A DNA stretch of 64,000 nucleotides, taken from assembly GCA_028023455.1 (NCBI GenBank), contig JAQFVV010000022.1, positions 12,282,596 to 12,346,595 of the forward strand. The letters run 5' to 3'. Shown here piece by piece: positions 1 through 10,314 of the stretch (the first letter of the stretch is position 1; each line of letters begins with the position of its first letter). Made by a program: the position numbers and the translations under genes. The notes beneath the pieces are model-generated. The model was not told where the DNA came from and made no database searches. It saw only the letters and a list, made by a program, of their open reading frames with translations. The stretch comes from Epiperipatus broadwayi (taxonomy: Eukaryota > Onychophora > Udeonychophora > Euonychophora > Peripatidae).

Positions 1-19
1 TTAGAAATTACAGAAATAT

Positions 20-97
20 TGTCCTTTCATAAAAGCATTTGAGACTCAAATAAATCATAAAAATCAAAAAGGCCTCAAATGCTTTTATGAAATGACA
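20..97. repeat. Short perfect-stem hairpin
   Basis: Arms 20-43 and 74-97 are reverse complements over 24 positions with one mismatch, separated by a loop of about 30 bases. The shape fits a small fold-back element or a pre-miRNA-like hairpin. No coding potential was seen, and nothing flanking it decides between the two. Confidence 0.6.
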
Positions 98-1209
98 GTA
101 TTCTTGCAATGTCCAATTATTTTTTAACAAATCTAGATTCTTAAAATCTCTGATATTTTTCAAGAATGGCAAATTTACCAAGAAGTGAATTACTTTGTTA
201 TTATTCTACTTTTTATTCAGCAATTTACATAAAAACATTATTTAAAAATAATTTATTTTGTATATTAGATATACTTAATTTATTATATTTTACTATGTTT
301 ACAAATATGATGGTCCATAAATATTATGATCTTAGAATCGTAAAGTAATAAAATGCTGTGTATTGCAGTCCCTTAATTTATATTTTTGTGTCTGATTTTA
401 ACAGGTCAAGCCTAAAGCCAAATTACTTAACCATTAAATATTAATCAATAAGTGGATGTTTAGCTACTGTTGCATAAAAAAATCAAACAAAATCGGATAA
501 TTTTTCACACAATCACCAGTCCTCTATATAAAACCATACATTCACCCCATTTGATATAGTTTAGATTTTCATGCATGATATTTTTTAATTTTTAACCTAA
601 TTATTTATATTAAGTAAAAAACAGAACAAAAATAGCCATATATTTTTTGAATAAATATAACTTTATTTGAAATTTAAAAAATAGAAATTCTTTTTTTATA
701 TATATCTTACATGACTAAATTTATTAAACTGTAAATAGTATCATGAATTTTTTTTATAAATACCATGTATAAAATTTTGCTTTGATTCACAATATTTTAT
801 AATCTGTTACTTTCTGAATGGCAGTAGCCTATTGTAACTAAACATGCAATATTTTAAGAAGGTATTTTATGCATATATGAATCATTTTATTTATAAAGTA
901 TATTTACAGATTTACATATGTATTGTATTGGTTTACTCATTTGTAGATGATTGTTTATCAGATCTCTAATGATTTAGTTGAAGCAACTGGCTATCTATGG
1001 TGAGGTGCTAGGATATTCAGACAACAGATCCAAAAATACCAACTCAAGAGCAGCATTTATTTAAAACATAATTATTGAGTAGAAAATCTGAAATTTTAAA
1101 ACATCTATATGTCTTCAAATTCACCTATCTAACTTAAATTGCTGTATGGTCCTAAGAATTTTCAGCTACACCATATATTAATACCTTTAGCAATATAACA
1201 TCAGCAATG
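98..1209. other. AT-rich non-coding stretch
   Basis: I see no supported gene here. Open frames are short and of simple composition (for example 166-348) and match no family known to me. Confidence 0.6.
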
Positions 1210-1214
1210 TTGCA

Positions 1215-1540
1215 AAAACAAAACTATAATAGTGAATAAATTATGTCATGCATCATGTGACTTAACTTAATAAGCTTGTACTTACAATTGTAGTAAAATG
1301 AGCATGCTAATAGCATCCTAGTGTTTCACTGAAGATAGCTAGTAGCTTGAAACTGGCTTGATGATAGGGATAATTCTAGATAGAGATATTAAATACTTTT
1401 ATTTCTGTATTTAACAGAAAAACTTGTTTAGAGCTATTAGCACACTCATTTTATTATAATTGTAGTACAATCTTATTGGGTTAAGTCACGTTATGTATGA
1501 CTTGATTCTTTTACTATTCAATACTTTATATTGTTTAATA
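1215..1540. mobile_element. Fold-back (MITE-like) element
   Basis: The segment at about 1225-1316 recurs as its reverse complement at about 1435-1530. Matching blocks include GTGACTTAAC, ATGAGCATGCTAATAGC against its ATGAGTGTGCTAATAGC partner, and an ACAATTGTAGTA-like block. The arms are imperfect, about 75-95 bp, around a 120-bp centre with no coding frame. This is typical of a non-autonomous fold-back or MITE. I could not fix target duplications or the outer ends. Confidence 0.65.
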
Positions 1541-1867
1541 CTAATAGTTCAATATATAAATACAGTTAAAATATCATTCTTACAAACCTTCAGACAAACA
1601 CACACACATATATATATATTTCACTAAAATTTAATTAAAAACCTCCAATCTCTGAGCCATCTTCTGACCACTACAGTGTAGACCCAATATGAAAATCATA
1701 TTAAAATATTGATGTAAAAACTATTACAAAAATTACTTAAAAATGAATTATAAAAATAAATAAATAATACACATTACTATGATGTAAAATAGTGTGTGCT
1801 GAAAGGAGAAATGAAAAGTGGATTAGAGTATATAGTTTAGTATATGTGCAGTATTATAATGCTAAAA
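1541..1867. other. Non-coding, short CA/TA microsatellite
   Basis: It holds a short CA run followed by TA units near 1598-1620, otherwise AT-rich sequence without a supported feature. Confidence 0.5.
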
Positions 1868-2069
1868 GAACTCTCAATCTGGTGACATTCTGCATTTTAA
1901 TATATAGAGTTTTTTTTATTTAAAAAAAAACATTCATACACAATGAATTTCCAGTTCAACACTCACATTTACTAAATTAATATAACCGAAAATATTAAGT
2001 ATTGTAACTCAAAACATTGTTTAATATTTTAAAAAAATACAATGCAGAAGGTCTCTAGATTGAGAGTTT
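1868..2069. mobile_element. Short element with about 29-bp inverted ends
   Basis: An end beginning AACTCTCAATCTGGTGAC near 1869 is mirrored at about 2041-2069 (AATGCAGAAGG ... GATTGAGAGTTT). The arms are about 29 bp with few mismatches, around about 140 bp of AT-rich centre. It looks like a small MITE. No target duplication was resolved. Confidence 0.5.
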
Positions 2070-2266
2070 CATTTCTGGATTCTAATATATTCGAAATGTT
2101 TATTTAGAATCTAGAGCAGCAAACAATATTCTTCACAAGCAAAAAAACTTGTAAATTAAAGTGTATTTCTGATAAGGCTGAAAACTTATAGTATTTACAT
2201 CTATAGATCTAGGCAAGTTTTATTCAAGTAAAAAAAAGTCACACAAATAAATACTATTAACACATA

Positions 2267-2402
2267 ACACGATTTCAGTTTTTTTCTTTTTCATGTGTCA
2301 TAGCATCGGCCGGGAAGTGAACTTGCTAACCTGGGACAACTACTTGTAAGGCGGCTGTGCTGACCTCTCGACCACCAACGCTTGACTACACGATTTCAGT
2401 TT
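2267..2402 (-). mobile_element. tRNA-derived SINE with 15-bp target duplication
   Basis: A body of about 106 bp is flanked by exact 15-bp copies of ACACGATTTCAGTTT (2267-2281 and 2388-2402). Read on the minus strand it has a box A-like TGGTCGAGAGG, a degenerate box B (AGTTCACTTCC) at roughly tRNA spacing, and an A-rich tail. The exact duplication and tail show insertion by target-primed reverse transcription. A related copy lies at 24776-24880. Confidence 0.8.
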
Positions 2403-2504
2403 AACATCCAATTTTTAATTGATTGCATGCCTGTTTCTACAATAGCTGAATTTTAAAATATACACAGAGAAAATCTTATTAAAACCTTTAGTATCATGTG
2501 AATC

Positions 2505-2506
<2 letters not shown>

Positions 2507-2573
<67 letters not shown>
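2507..2573. repeat. (TA)n microsatellite
   Basis: Uninterrupted TA dinucleotides. The open frame across it on the minus strand (a run of Ile-Tyr) is an artefact of the repeat. Confidence 0.95.
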
Positions 2574-2576
<3 letters not shown>

Positions 2577-2782
2577 GACTCTAAATTCCAACACTGGAAA
2601 AATCTCATTAAAACGTTCAATATTCTATGAAAAATTGTAATTTCATACACATATATAGACAGAAGAAGAGAAAGAAAGAAAGTATGGTTACAATAATTGT
2701 ATAGTCAGACACATACATTGCGGTTTTGAACTTTCGTAAAAATTTAAAAGATCTGTAATGCTTTGCAATTAAATCCAGTATA

Positions 2783-3035
2783 TATATATTATGTAGGTAT
2801 GAAATTCAAATTATAATTATATCTGGTATAAGTATAGAAATATAAATGATTGCATTTGCCAGAACTAATGTAATTATTGCTGAGCAATAAAAGGGTAACA
2901 TTCATAAAAAAAAATTAATCAGGAATAAAATTACTTATGAAAAGTAATTTTCATAATTCAAAAAAATTTTTATCCCAACTATTATAACTATAATGGGTTA
3001 AAAAAATAAAAGCCAACCCAAATTGGAAATTACAG
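2783..3035 (+). repeat. Dispersed 250-bp repeat, copy 1
   Basis: Nearly identical in direct orientation to 5048-5301, from ATATTATGTAGGTATG to the shared AATTACAG end. Diverged reverse-oriented relatives occur near 25790-25985 and 55140-55335, sharing TTTTTAACCCATT and GTTACC-like blocks. This is a small non-coding repeat family of unknown class. Confidence 0.75.
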
Positions 3036-4857
3036 CCAGATTGATTTCCAATTCAATGGTTTTATTACTAAAATTAAAAAGGGAAAACAACTTCGTTTTT
3101 ATTAAATGTCTAACGCTCAATTTTTTTTATTATTATTTAAAACACATACGCATTTATATTCTAAAATATATTATTTAATGTTTATAAAATTGATTGTAAA
3201 ATAGTTTACTTTCACCGTCTGTTTTAATCAGTTTGATTAAAAACAGGCAAGCTTGCTAATTATATATTCCTGTTGCTTTTATTGTAATTATTTTTAAAGT
3301 CAATTCTAAAAAGCGGAGATTTAGTTTGTATTTGTCATTTTTGTTCAATTATCCCTGGTTGGAAGTCTTAAATTAGATTGAGTGGGAAATTAATATTTGC
3401 CCTGCCTGGAATATAGAATGGACACTAATGAAAGTTTTGCACGGGAAATGTAGCGAGGCAATGATAGCCCGCCAATTTTTGGAGAGAGAAGAGATTCATT
3501 ATTAGATATACACTTGGATTATGGCAGGCAAAGAGATACCATTGTGAGTAGCTGTTCAGATGTTTAATTCCTACTAAAAACTTAAATAATTATTGACAAA
3601 CTTCGTTGCTGTGCAAGATGTCAAAATCCACCACTGTGAGTTTTGCCATCATTAGAATGTCTGGCTAATTTAAAACAAAGGATGGACCCACGACTACCAG
3701 ATCTTCTTCAGTCATGCCATAAACCTCTAAAATAAACACTGCCTCTACCTTGCCGCTGTCAAAGGACCTGAAAGATGAACTATTATCAAAAGTGCACACT
3801 TGTCACTAACTCATTAGGTCTCTGCCTTACCATGAGCTAAACTTTTTCCTATTCTAGCCAGGGTAAATAAACTATATTTAATTAAATCTCTGCTCAATCT
3901 AATGATAAATATGTTTTAAAATGGTATTAATGGTTTTTAATTATTTATTATCTGTATGTATTCTTTTCTAGTATTTAAAGTGTGTCTTGGAATCTTAGTT
4001 TTAAGATTCCAAGTTTGTTTGCAATTTTCGTTTATCAGAGGGTGCATTAGGAGATTGTATTTTATATGTTTAATATATACCTGATTATTTTGTTAACTAT
4101 TACAAAATGCATTGGCAGTTTTTGTAGTCTTTATTTATTCACCTGCCCTTAGTTGTAAAATAAGGAATCTTTAAGCATGTTTCGTTTGCGCTTTTTGTGC
4201 AAACAACAAAATCTTTTTGCTGGCTATTTGTCTAGTTATTTCTTCGGGTTGTCTGAAAGTAGTCATTTCTTTCTAGATTACATAAGATCGTAATCAAATA
4301 TCTTTTGCTGTCTTCTAAGTGAGATCAACCATGTTTACTTTGAATGTAGTATTACGTGCAGCAGTCCTGCAGCATTTTAATGACAGTAATTAGAATATTA
4401 CTGCTCGGATGTTCACGCTGGTTACGTTGATTTCCAGCGGGACAATAACTGTTTTATTATCCCTGATTCAAGAAGCTAAAGTTATTGTTTGTTTTGTAAT
4501 TTTGCAACTGTCCAGCAAGAAGATATTTTCCTAACCATTTCTTCTATTTTAAGTGAGATAATTTTGCTGCCAAAATGTTTTATGCCTTCATGTTTGTCAT
4601 ACTCTTGTGCACTCTCTGGTAAATATGCGTATGTTAACATAAGTCACTTTTATATTCGTGGCTAGATGTCTTCACTCTATTGCACAACTTTTAATAAAAT
4701 TAATAAATTGTTTAAACTTACTTTGGCTGATGTTTGTCTTTGGGCTTTGATTTCTCAACTGTCTAAATAATATTTAAGATATCTTGTTCCTCCCTGAGTG
4801 TAGTTCAGTGCCTTTTGATTCGCATATCTTGTCCACTTTAAAATAAATGTCTAGTTG
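3036..4857. other. Unexplained, less AT-rich segment between two repeat copies
   Basis: This is about 1.8 kb between the two copies of the 250-bp repeat and more balanced in base composition than its surroundings. No frame of useful length or known motif was found. It could be the interior of an old element bounded by the repeats, or unique DNA trapped by a duplication. Confidence 0.4.
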
Positions 4858-4965
4858 ATGTGATGTGATGTATTATGGCTTCTCCTTAAACGAAGTCAAG
4901 AATATCTCAGCAATTAAGCCCAGATAAACCTGTTAGCCACTTTCTTTTACATTCCCCACTCTAAA
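4858..4965 (+). repeat. Dispersed 100-bp repeat, copy 1
   Basis: It shares GTGATGTGATGTATT, a GAAGTCAA block and CCCAGATAAACCTGTTAGCC with 28868-28978. The short length and dispersed copies suggest a SINE tail or MITE remnant. No tRNA-like boxes are visible. Confidence 0.65.
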
Positions 4966-5047
4966 TTTAACTATTTTCCTATTTTCGGACTAGTGGCGCC
5001 CCCTGGGGGCAGTATATGCGAATCTCAAAGATCTTTCTCCCGTTACA

Positions 5048-5301
5048 ATATATTATGTAGGTATGAAATTCAAATTATAATTATATCTGGTATAAGTATA
5101 GAAATATAAATGATTGCATTTGCCAGAACTAATGTAATTAATGCTGAGCAATAAAAGGGTAACATTCATAAAAAAAAATTAATCAGGAATAACAATTACT
5201 TATGAAAAGTAATTTTCATAATTAAAAAAAAAATCTTACCCCAACTATTATAACTATAATGGGTTAAAAAATTAAAAGCCAATCCAAATTGGCAATTACA
5301 G
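5048..5301 (+). repeat. Dispersed 250-bp repeat, copy 2
   Basis: Direct partner of 2783-3035, with a few substitutions and small indels in A-runs. The two copies lie about 2 kb apart. They do not have the TG...CA ends expected of LTRs. Confidence 0.75.
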
Positions 5302-5567
5302 TATTAACCTCACAGGAGCTAGAAACAGAATAGGCATAATGTAGCATGGAATGAAGGCACACACAAATCATACTTATCATTGATATGATTAAGTAAGCCT
5401 TACAATCATGTATTAGTGTGTTACATTTTCACAATAACAAGTTTTGATAGTGTTTAGTTGTTAGATCTGTTTTTTCTTTACTGATTACATATCTTTATAT
5501 ACAATGCACTTATTTATAATCCCTGGTTTCTATAAATCACCAATCACTTATATATATATATATATAT

Positions 5568-7380
5568 TGTAACGGAAATGGTTATTTGGATGGTTTGATT
5601 TGATTTTATATATTTATTTTGTTTCAATTAAATTTTATACTTATTTTTTATACATTTATTTCTTCACAACTTTGATTCTTCCTTTCATTTATTTATTTCT
5701 TAATCAGTTTTGCTAACCAAAATATCCCGGCTTAGCCTCCAACTGTAATGGACATTGTTTATTTATTTATTTAACCAACGCCATTACAATGCAAGCAGAG
5801 AGCTAATACAGATACAAATTTAACTTCATATCTATACTCCTGACTGAACCCCGAGGCAATACGTACATATTATCTTGACGTTATTTTTCCCAATCAAGAA
5901 CCCTCAGCTGCTGAACAAAGCTAACTATTTCAAGAAATTTAACAAATGCCCAGTGCTTGCTATTTATTTTTTATAATTGGGAAATTCTCACAAACAAGCA
6001 GCACACGAATATCTCTTAAAATCAGCCTTACCCTTTAATCACTAACTTACAGATTCTCGCCCCTGTCATAGCTTGGTGATAGGAGAATAAAGCAAGTATA
6101 CGCAATTTAAGAATAAATATGTTTAATACTCACTTTTATATATAAAAAAATACATGATAACAATAATAAAAAAACTCATACTTATATAAATACATGGCTA
6201 TGATAAAACATAGTAAAACAGATCAAATATTAAAGTTATTTTGAAGTCCTATTGGGTAGAGTTCTAATTCTATCAAGATTGTTCCTTATTTATTTATTTA
6301 TTTACGAACATTAAAATTAAAATACATGCATGCTTTTTACCTAGGTTTTCATTGTAGTTGTTTCCATGGGCATTCTTTTTCGAGCGCTATTTACTGTCCA
6401 GTGGAAGATCATCCCTTTTTTGTAGAGATGGTATGTCCTTCACTGTCGGCTGGATTGATTTTTTCTCTCAGTTTGTGGGGTTATTCTCATTCCAGTTTTT
6501 TACTTCTTGTCGATTCTTTAGGTAGATTTTTAGGTTGTTCAGTCACAGAAGCGGCGGTCTCTCTAGCAGGTCAGGCATAGATCTTATACATTGTGAGTCA
6601 GTGGTGAGACGGATTGAATATGAACCCATGTCCCTTTAATGCCACTAGCCGCTCACTTCTTTCATTTTTTTTGAGCTGTTGCTTCCTCAAAATCTCTACT
6701 CGGAATGAACAGATAATAATTGTAACTCTGGTCTTACTATCTTTCTTTTGTTCATTGTTTTTGTAAATTTTTAATTAATGGTTAGATTTCCAACGAATTT
6801 TTATCAACCTATTTGTTTAATTAGTGGCTGGAATGTAGGTTTTAATTAATTGAGCTGTAAGTTAAGTTTTTCCTTGTTATACATTTTCTTTGTCTGAGAA
6901 ATTTAATTAGTCCAACAGACTTTAACACCTCTAATTTATATGGCCATATTGTTTTTATATTTCATATTACATTTAATTTTTACTTAAAAGTTTACAATTC
7001 ATTTTTTCAAGTTTTTGTTCATAATTTATTTTAACTTGTTACAATATAGTTTTTTTTAAAAGAGAGAGAAAGACGCATTTCTTTATGCATTTTTTTTCCT
7101 CTCCCACAATAAACAGAAATAACTTTCAAGCATTTGACTTACTCATTGTTTTTTAAAAGAGAGAAAGAGATGCATTTCTTTATGCACCCCCTCCCCTTCT
7201 CTTACTATTACAAAATCCAAAGTAATTTCGACATTTGAATTTCAACTTTTTTATCTTTTCCTTTTTTTTTTAATTTTTGGTAGCTAATCCATTTACCTTT
7301 ATTACTTTCTAGTAGCTAATTTATCTAATTTTTATTAATAAATATATACGTGTGGACGATGACTTTACGTGGTCGTCACA
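5568..7380 (-). repeat. 3' LTR of the gag-only element
   Basis: About 1.8 kb, close to its partner apart from small indels in T-runs and scattered substitutions. It contains an 18-base PBS-like segment at 5724-5741, and a tandem pair of AAAGAGAGAAAGA...GCATTTCTTTATGCA units near 7055-7200. The open frame at 6326-6580 is on the opposite strand to the element and is probably meaningless. Confidence 0.85.
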
Positions 7381-8259
7381 TTACACTCCACCTGCTTTTG
7401 AGAATTAAAATTGGGTCGAATCTTAGTCTGAGATGAGAGCTTATTTTAATTCTTTGCTTTCAACCCTTACTTCTGCTTCTATTACATACTTTTCCACTCT
7501 ATCATGATGAGTGATGATGATGGTGAGGATGACTGCAGAGAAACAGCTAGGTAAAACTACACAATTCATTCCGATCGATTTTGGCTGATCAACCAATTTA
7601 ATCTCTACACATAAGAGACCATGGCATAACTTAACTCTCTACCAAAAACATAAAAGGGTTTAAAGCATGTGAACAGCAGGATATTTCTACTGCCTGTTCA
7701 TCTAGTGCAAACAACAAATTCTTATTTCTTTCTTTCTTTCTTTATTTATTTTATTTATTTCGAGAGACTAATTCTTATTATATAATGAGTCCAGGATTCT
7801 TACTGGTGCTTTATTTAAAGTTTATCACCGTAAGCCATGAGAATCTACAGTTAGTGAAGAGACCGCTGAATCAAGCTCAAAATATGACCCAAACAATGCA
7901 TATACACACACATATATGCCTCAATCTGCAACCTCATACACCTACTAGTGATATCTCTCATTTAAGTATTATCACTATTGTTCGTTTATTTTAGTTTAAT
8001 AATTATTAACTGGCTCTTTAATGAGCCTAAACAATTCTTATTTCTATTTTTACTTTTATTTATTTGTTAGTTATGTCTGCATTTATAATGGACAGATTAT
8101 TATACTAATAAATTATTTACAGATTTCTTTTTCTTTTTTTTTTTGTTATTACTTTTATTTACATTTGTCTTGCTGTGCTTGACTGCACATAAACATGCAT
8201 CAAGTTTATCATTGATTTCACTCCATGAACATTACTTTTTTTTGTTTATTATAGTAACT
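7381..8259. other. 3' non-coding interior of the LTR element
   Basis: This is the position where pol would be expected, but no pol motif was found. On the minus strand the segment ends with AAAAGCAGGTGGAGTG, a purine-rich tract just before the 3' LTR that could prime plus-strand synthesis. Confidence 0.5.
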
Positions 8260-8389
8260 TTAATTATTTGTCATGATACAATTTGCCCCACCTGTCATAT
8301 GTTTTAAAAAAATTAACTTTATTTCTCGTGATCCCATGACGTTATTGTTTGATCGAACTGACATATCCATCCGGTTATTTTCTTTAAGC

Positions 8390-9905
8390 TTAGTTTTTAT
8401 CTGGAGGCTCCTTATCATTCCTTTTCCCATACATATTTCCACTTGTGCTTGGAACTGGAGCAATGTTCCGATGTCCCCTAGATTCGGCTTGCTCATCCGG
8501 ATAATTTAGATCTGAGCCTTTTCTGGTCTGTCCAGACATTTTAGCTCTTTCTGATCTATCAGGAAATGCCTGGTTTCCTTCCCAATAATCATGGTGAGGA
8601 TTGTATTGCATTCTTCCTATGGGGGGATTGTTGAGATGGAGTTTAAATCCCTGATCCTCCGCCATGTAATTAGGCCTATTGCTGTCAAACACATTCAACA
8701 ACTCAGCAACCTGCTCGACAGTCTTTTTTTCTGTGCCTATGAGCATCTGTTCTACATTATGAAGAAAATTGTGCCTTGTTATTCTGATGATTTGTTTCTC
8801 CGACAAAGGATGGGCTGTTAGCGCCCGTAACTTCACCACTTGGTGATGGAAAAATGGGGTGAACGGCTCCCCAGGCCTCCATTTGTCTTGTGTTGTCCGA
8901 TGTAAAATATTTTCCTGATGATCTTCACTCCAGTAGCTGGTGAGCCAGACCTTCTTGTATTCCATAAATGTATTTGGTTTGTTAAATAACGAATCCAACC
9001 AAGAATGTGAGGCACCTTGTAGATGACTATATGCAATGGTGATCATGGACTCATCACTCAGCTGGTTTACCACAAAATATCTCTCCAGGCTACTGAGATG
9101 ATCTAATGGGCTTTCCCCGATGGACCAGAGAAGACCCGACTTTTTAAAAACTGGTTCACTGTAGCAGGGTTCATAGGGTTACTTCCACTGCTTACGTGCA
9201 TGCACTCGCTCACACCTCTCTGTTCTTTACTATTAGTCTTTGCTACTTCTGTCTTATTCTCCATTTCCCCTACCTTTACTTCTATCTTCCCAACTGTTCC
9301 TGCTAACTGATTGATGCCTAGCCTCATATTCTCTATGAGTTTCTCATTTTCATCAGCTATAGTCTCTAATTTTTCATCTTGTTCCGTTTTCAATTTTTCT
9401 ACTTCTTGACCTAACATTTCCAGATTGTCTCTTACATACTCTATCTCATCATTTACTTTCAACCCAATATTGTGTTTTACTTTAACCCACTCTCCCAGAA
9501 GGCGCTGCTCTATTTCCCCCAATAGTTCCTCCTGGTGATTCAACCTTTCATTCACAACCTTCACCTGGTATGAGGTTTGTTCACATTTTTCATTCACTTC
9601 TTCAACCTTTTTGCTAAAACTCTTACTTAGTCATTCATCCAATTCTTCTATCTTCCTACTATTTCTTTCATCTCTTTCCCTCAGTTCCATAACCAACTGT
9701 TGCTAGCTTTCCATTATTTTCATGAGCATATCCATTATACAATGGCTTTCTATTTTATTTTTATCATCAACCATTGTCTCCATTCCTTTGCTAATTTCTA
9801 TCTCTCCTTCACTGCTATTTCTCCAGATGGTTCCATTTGTTCTTCAAAGGTTTTTTCTATTTCGCCCATTAGAGCATCCATTTTTGTTTTTGATCTCATG
9901 TGCAT
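8390..9905 (-). pseudogene. Gag-like gene, broken
   Basis: Gag would form the retrotransposon particle. The N-terminal part (about 9905-9103) is predicted coiled coil rich in Glu, Lys and Leu (for example LNHQEELLGEIEQRLLGEW), interrupted by in-frame stops upstream of 9597. Near 9103-9120 the frame shifts. The following 227-residue frame (9073-8390) continues with the usual gag core: a LERYFVV-type block, then AYSHLQGASHSWLDSL, the A-x-L-x-G-x-A-x-x-W pattern of Ty3/gypsy capsid domains. It ends in a Lys/Asp/Pro-rich tail without a visible CCHC zinc knuckle. The shift and stops show a dead copy. Call by motif only. Confidence 0.7.
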
Positions 9906-10294
9906 AAAATCTATCTAACACACAAACTAACTAATCACTTATATTTTATTCTATGGCCTTACTATTCTAACCCTATCTTTATAGGATTATCTTACTTTAC
10001 TGACTTTATAATTCACTGACACTAGGTACGTTTGTTCAACTCTCCCCATCCCACTCACTAATCATCACTCATCCATACTGCCTTCAAGACCCCTCTGCAA
10101 CTGTCTCCAATTTACAACTTAACTTCCCAAATTATATCACATTCTCTTTCTCTCCTTTACCCTTCATTATTTTATTTTATTTCTTGCTTTTGTCTACCAC
10201 CACACTATTTTTTGATTTGTTTATTAATTATTGCATAAACTATTAATTTTGTTGTACTCGAATTCAAACGGGCTGAAATTGTAAACGTGAAAAT

Positions 10295-10312
10295 ATCCCG
10301 GACTCGCCCCCA
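10295..10312 (-). promoter_or_regulatory. Primer binding site of the LTR element
   Basis: Two bases after the 5' LTR the minus strand reads TGGGGGCGAGTCCGGGAT. This starts with TGG (complement of the tRNA CCA end) and is complementary to a 3' end with T-stem strand CCCGG and acceptor strand ACTCGCC. The tRNA species is not identified. Confidence 0.65.
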
Positions 10313-10314
10313 AT

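Noticed and set aside
2453-2650. Ile-Tyr repeat protein
   Set aside because: Translation of a TA microsatellite.
4985-5045. Retroviral-type primer site (GTGGCGCCCCC) and CCGTTACA end like the nearby LTR
   Set aside because: The palindromic GGCGCCCCCTGGGGGC context does not continue as a tRNA 3'-end complement, and no matching LTR lies at the expected place.
6590-6660. tRNA-like boxes in the LTR (GGGTTCATATTC on the minus strand)
   Set aside because: The distance from the only box A-like segment is too short for a tRNA-derived promoter.
8273-8821. Plus-strand frames across the gag region
   Set aside because: Antisense to the gag-like frame, which has the recognisable capsid pattern.
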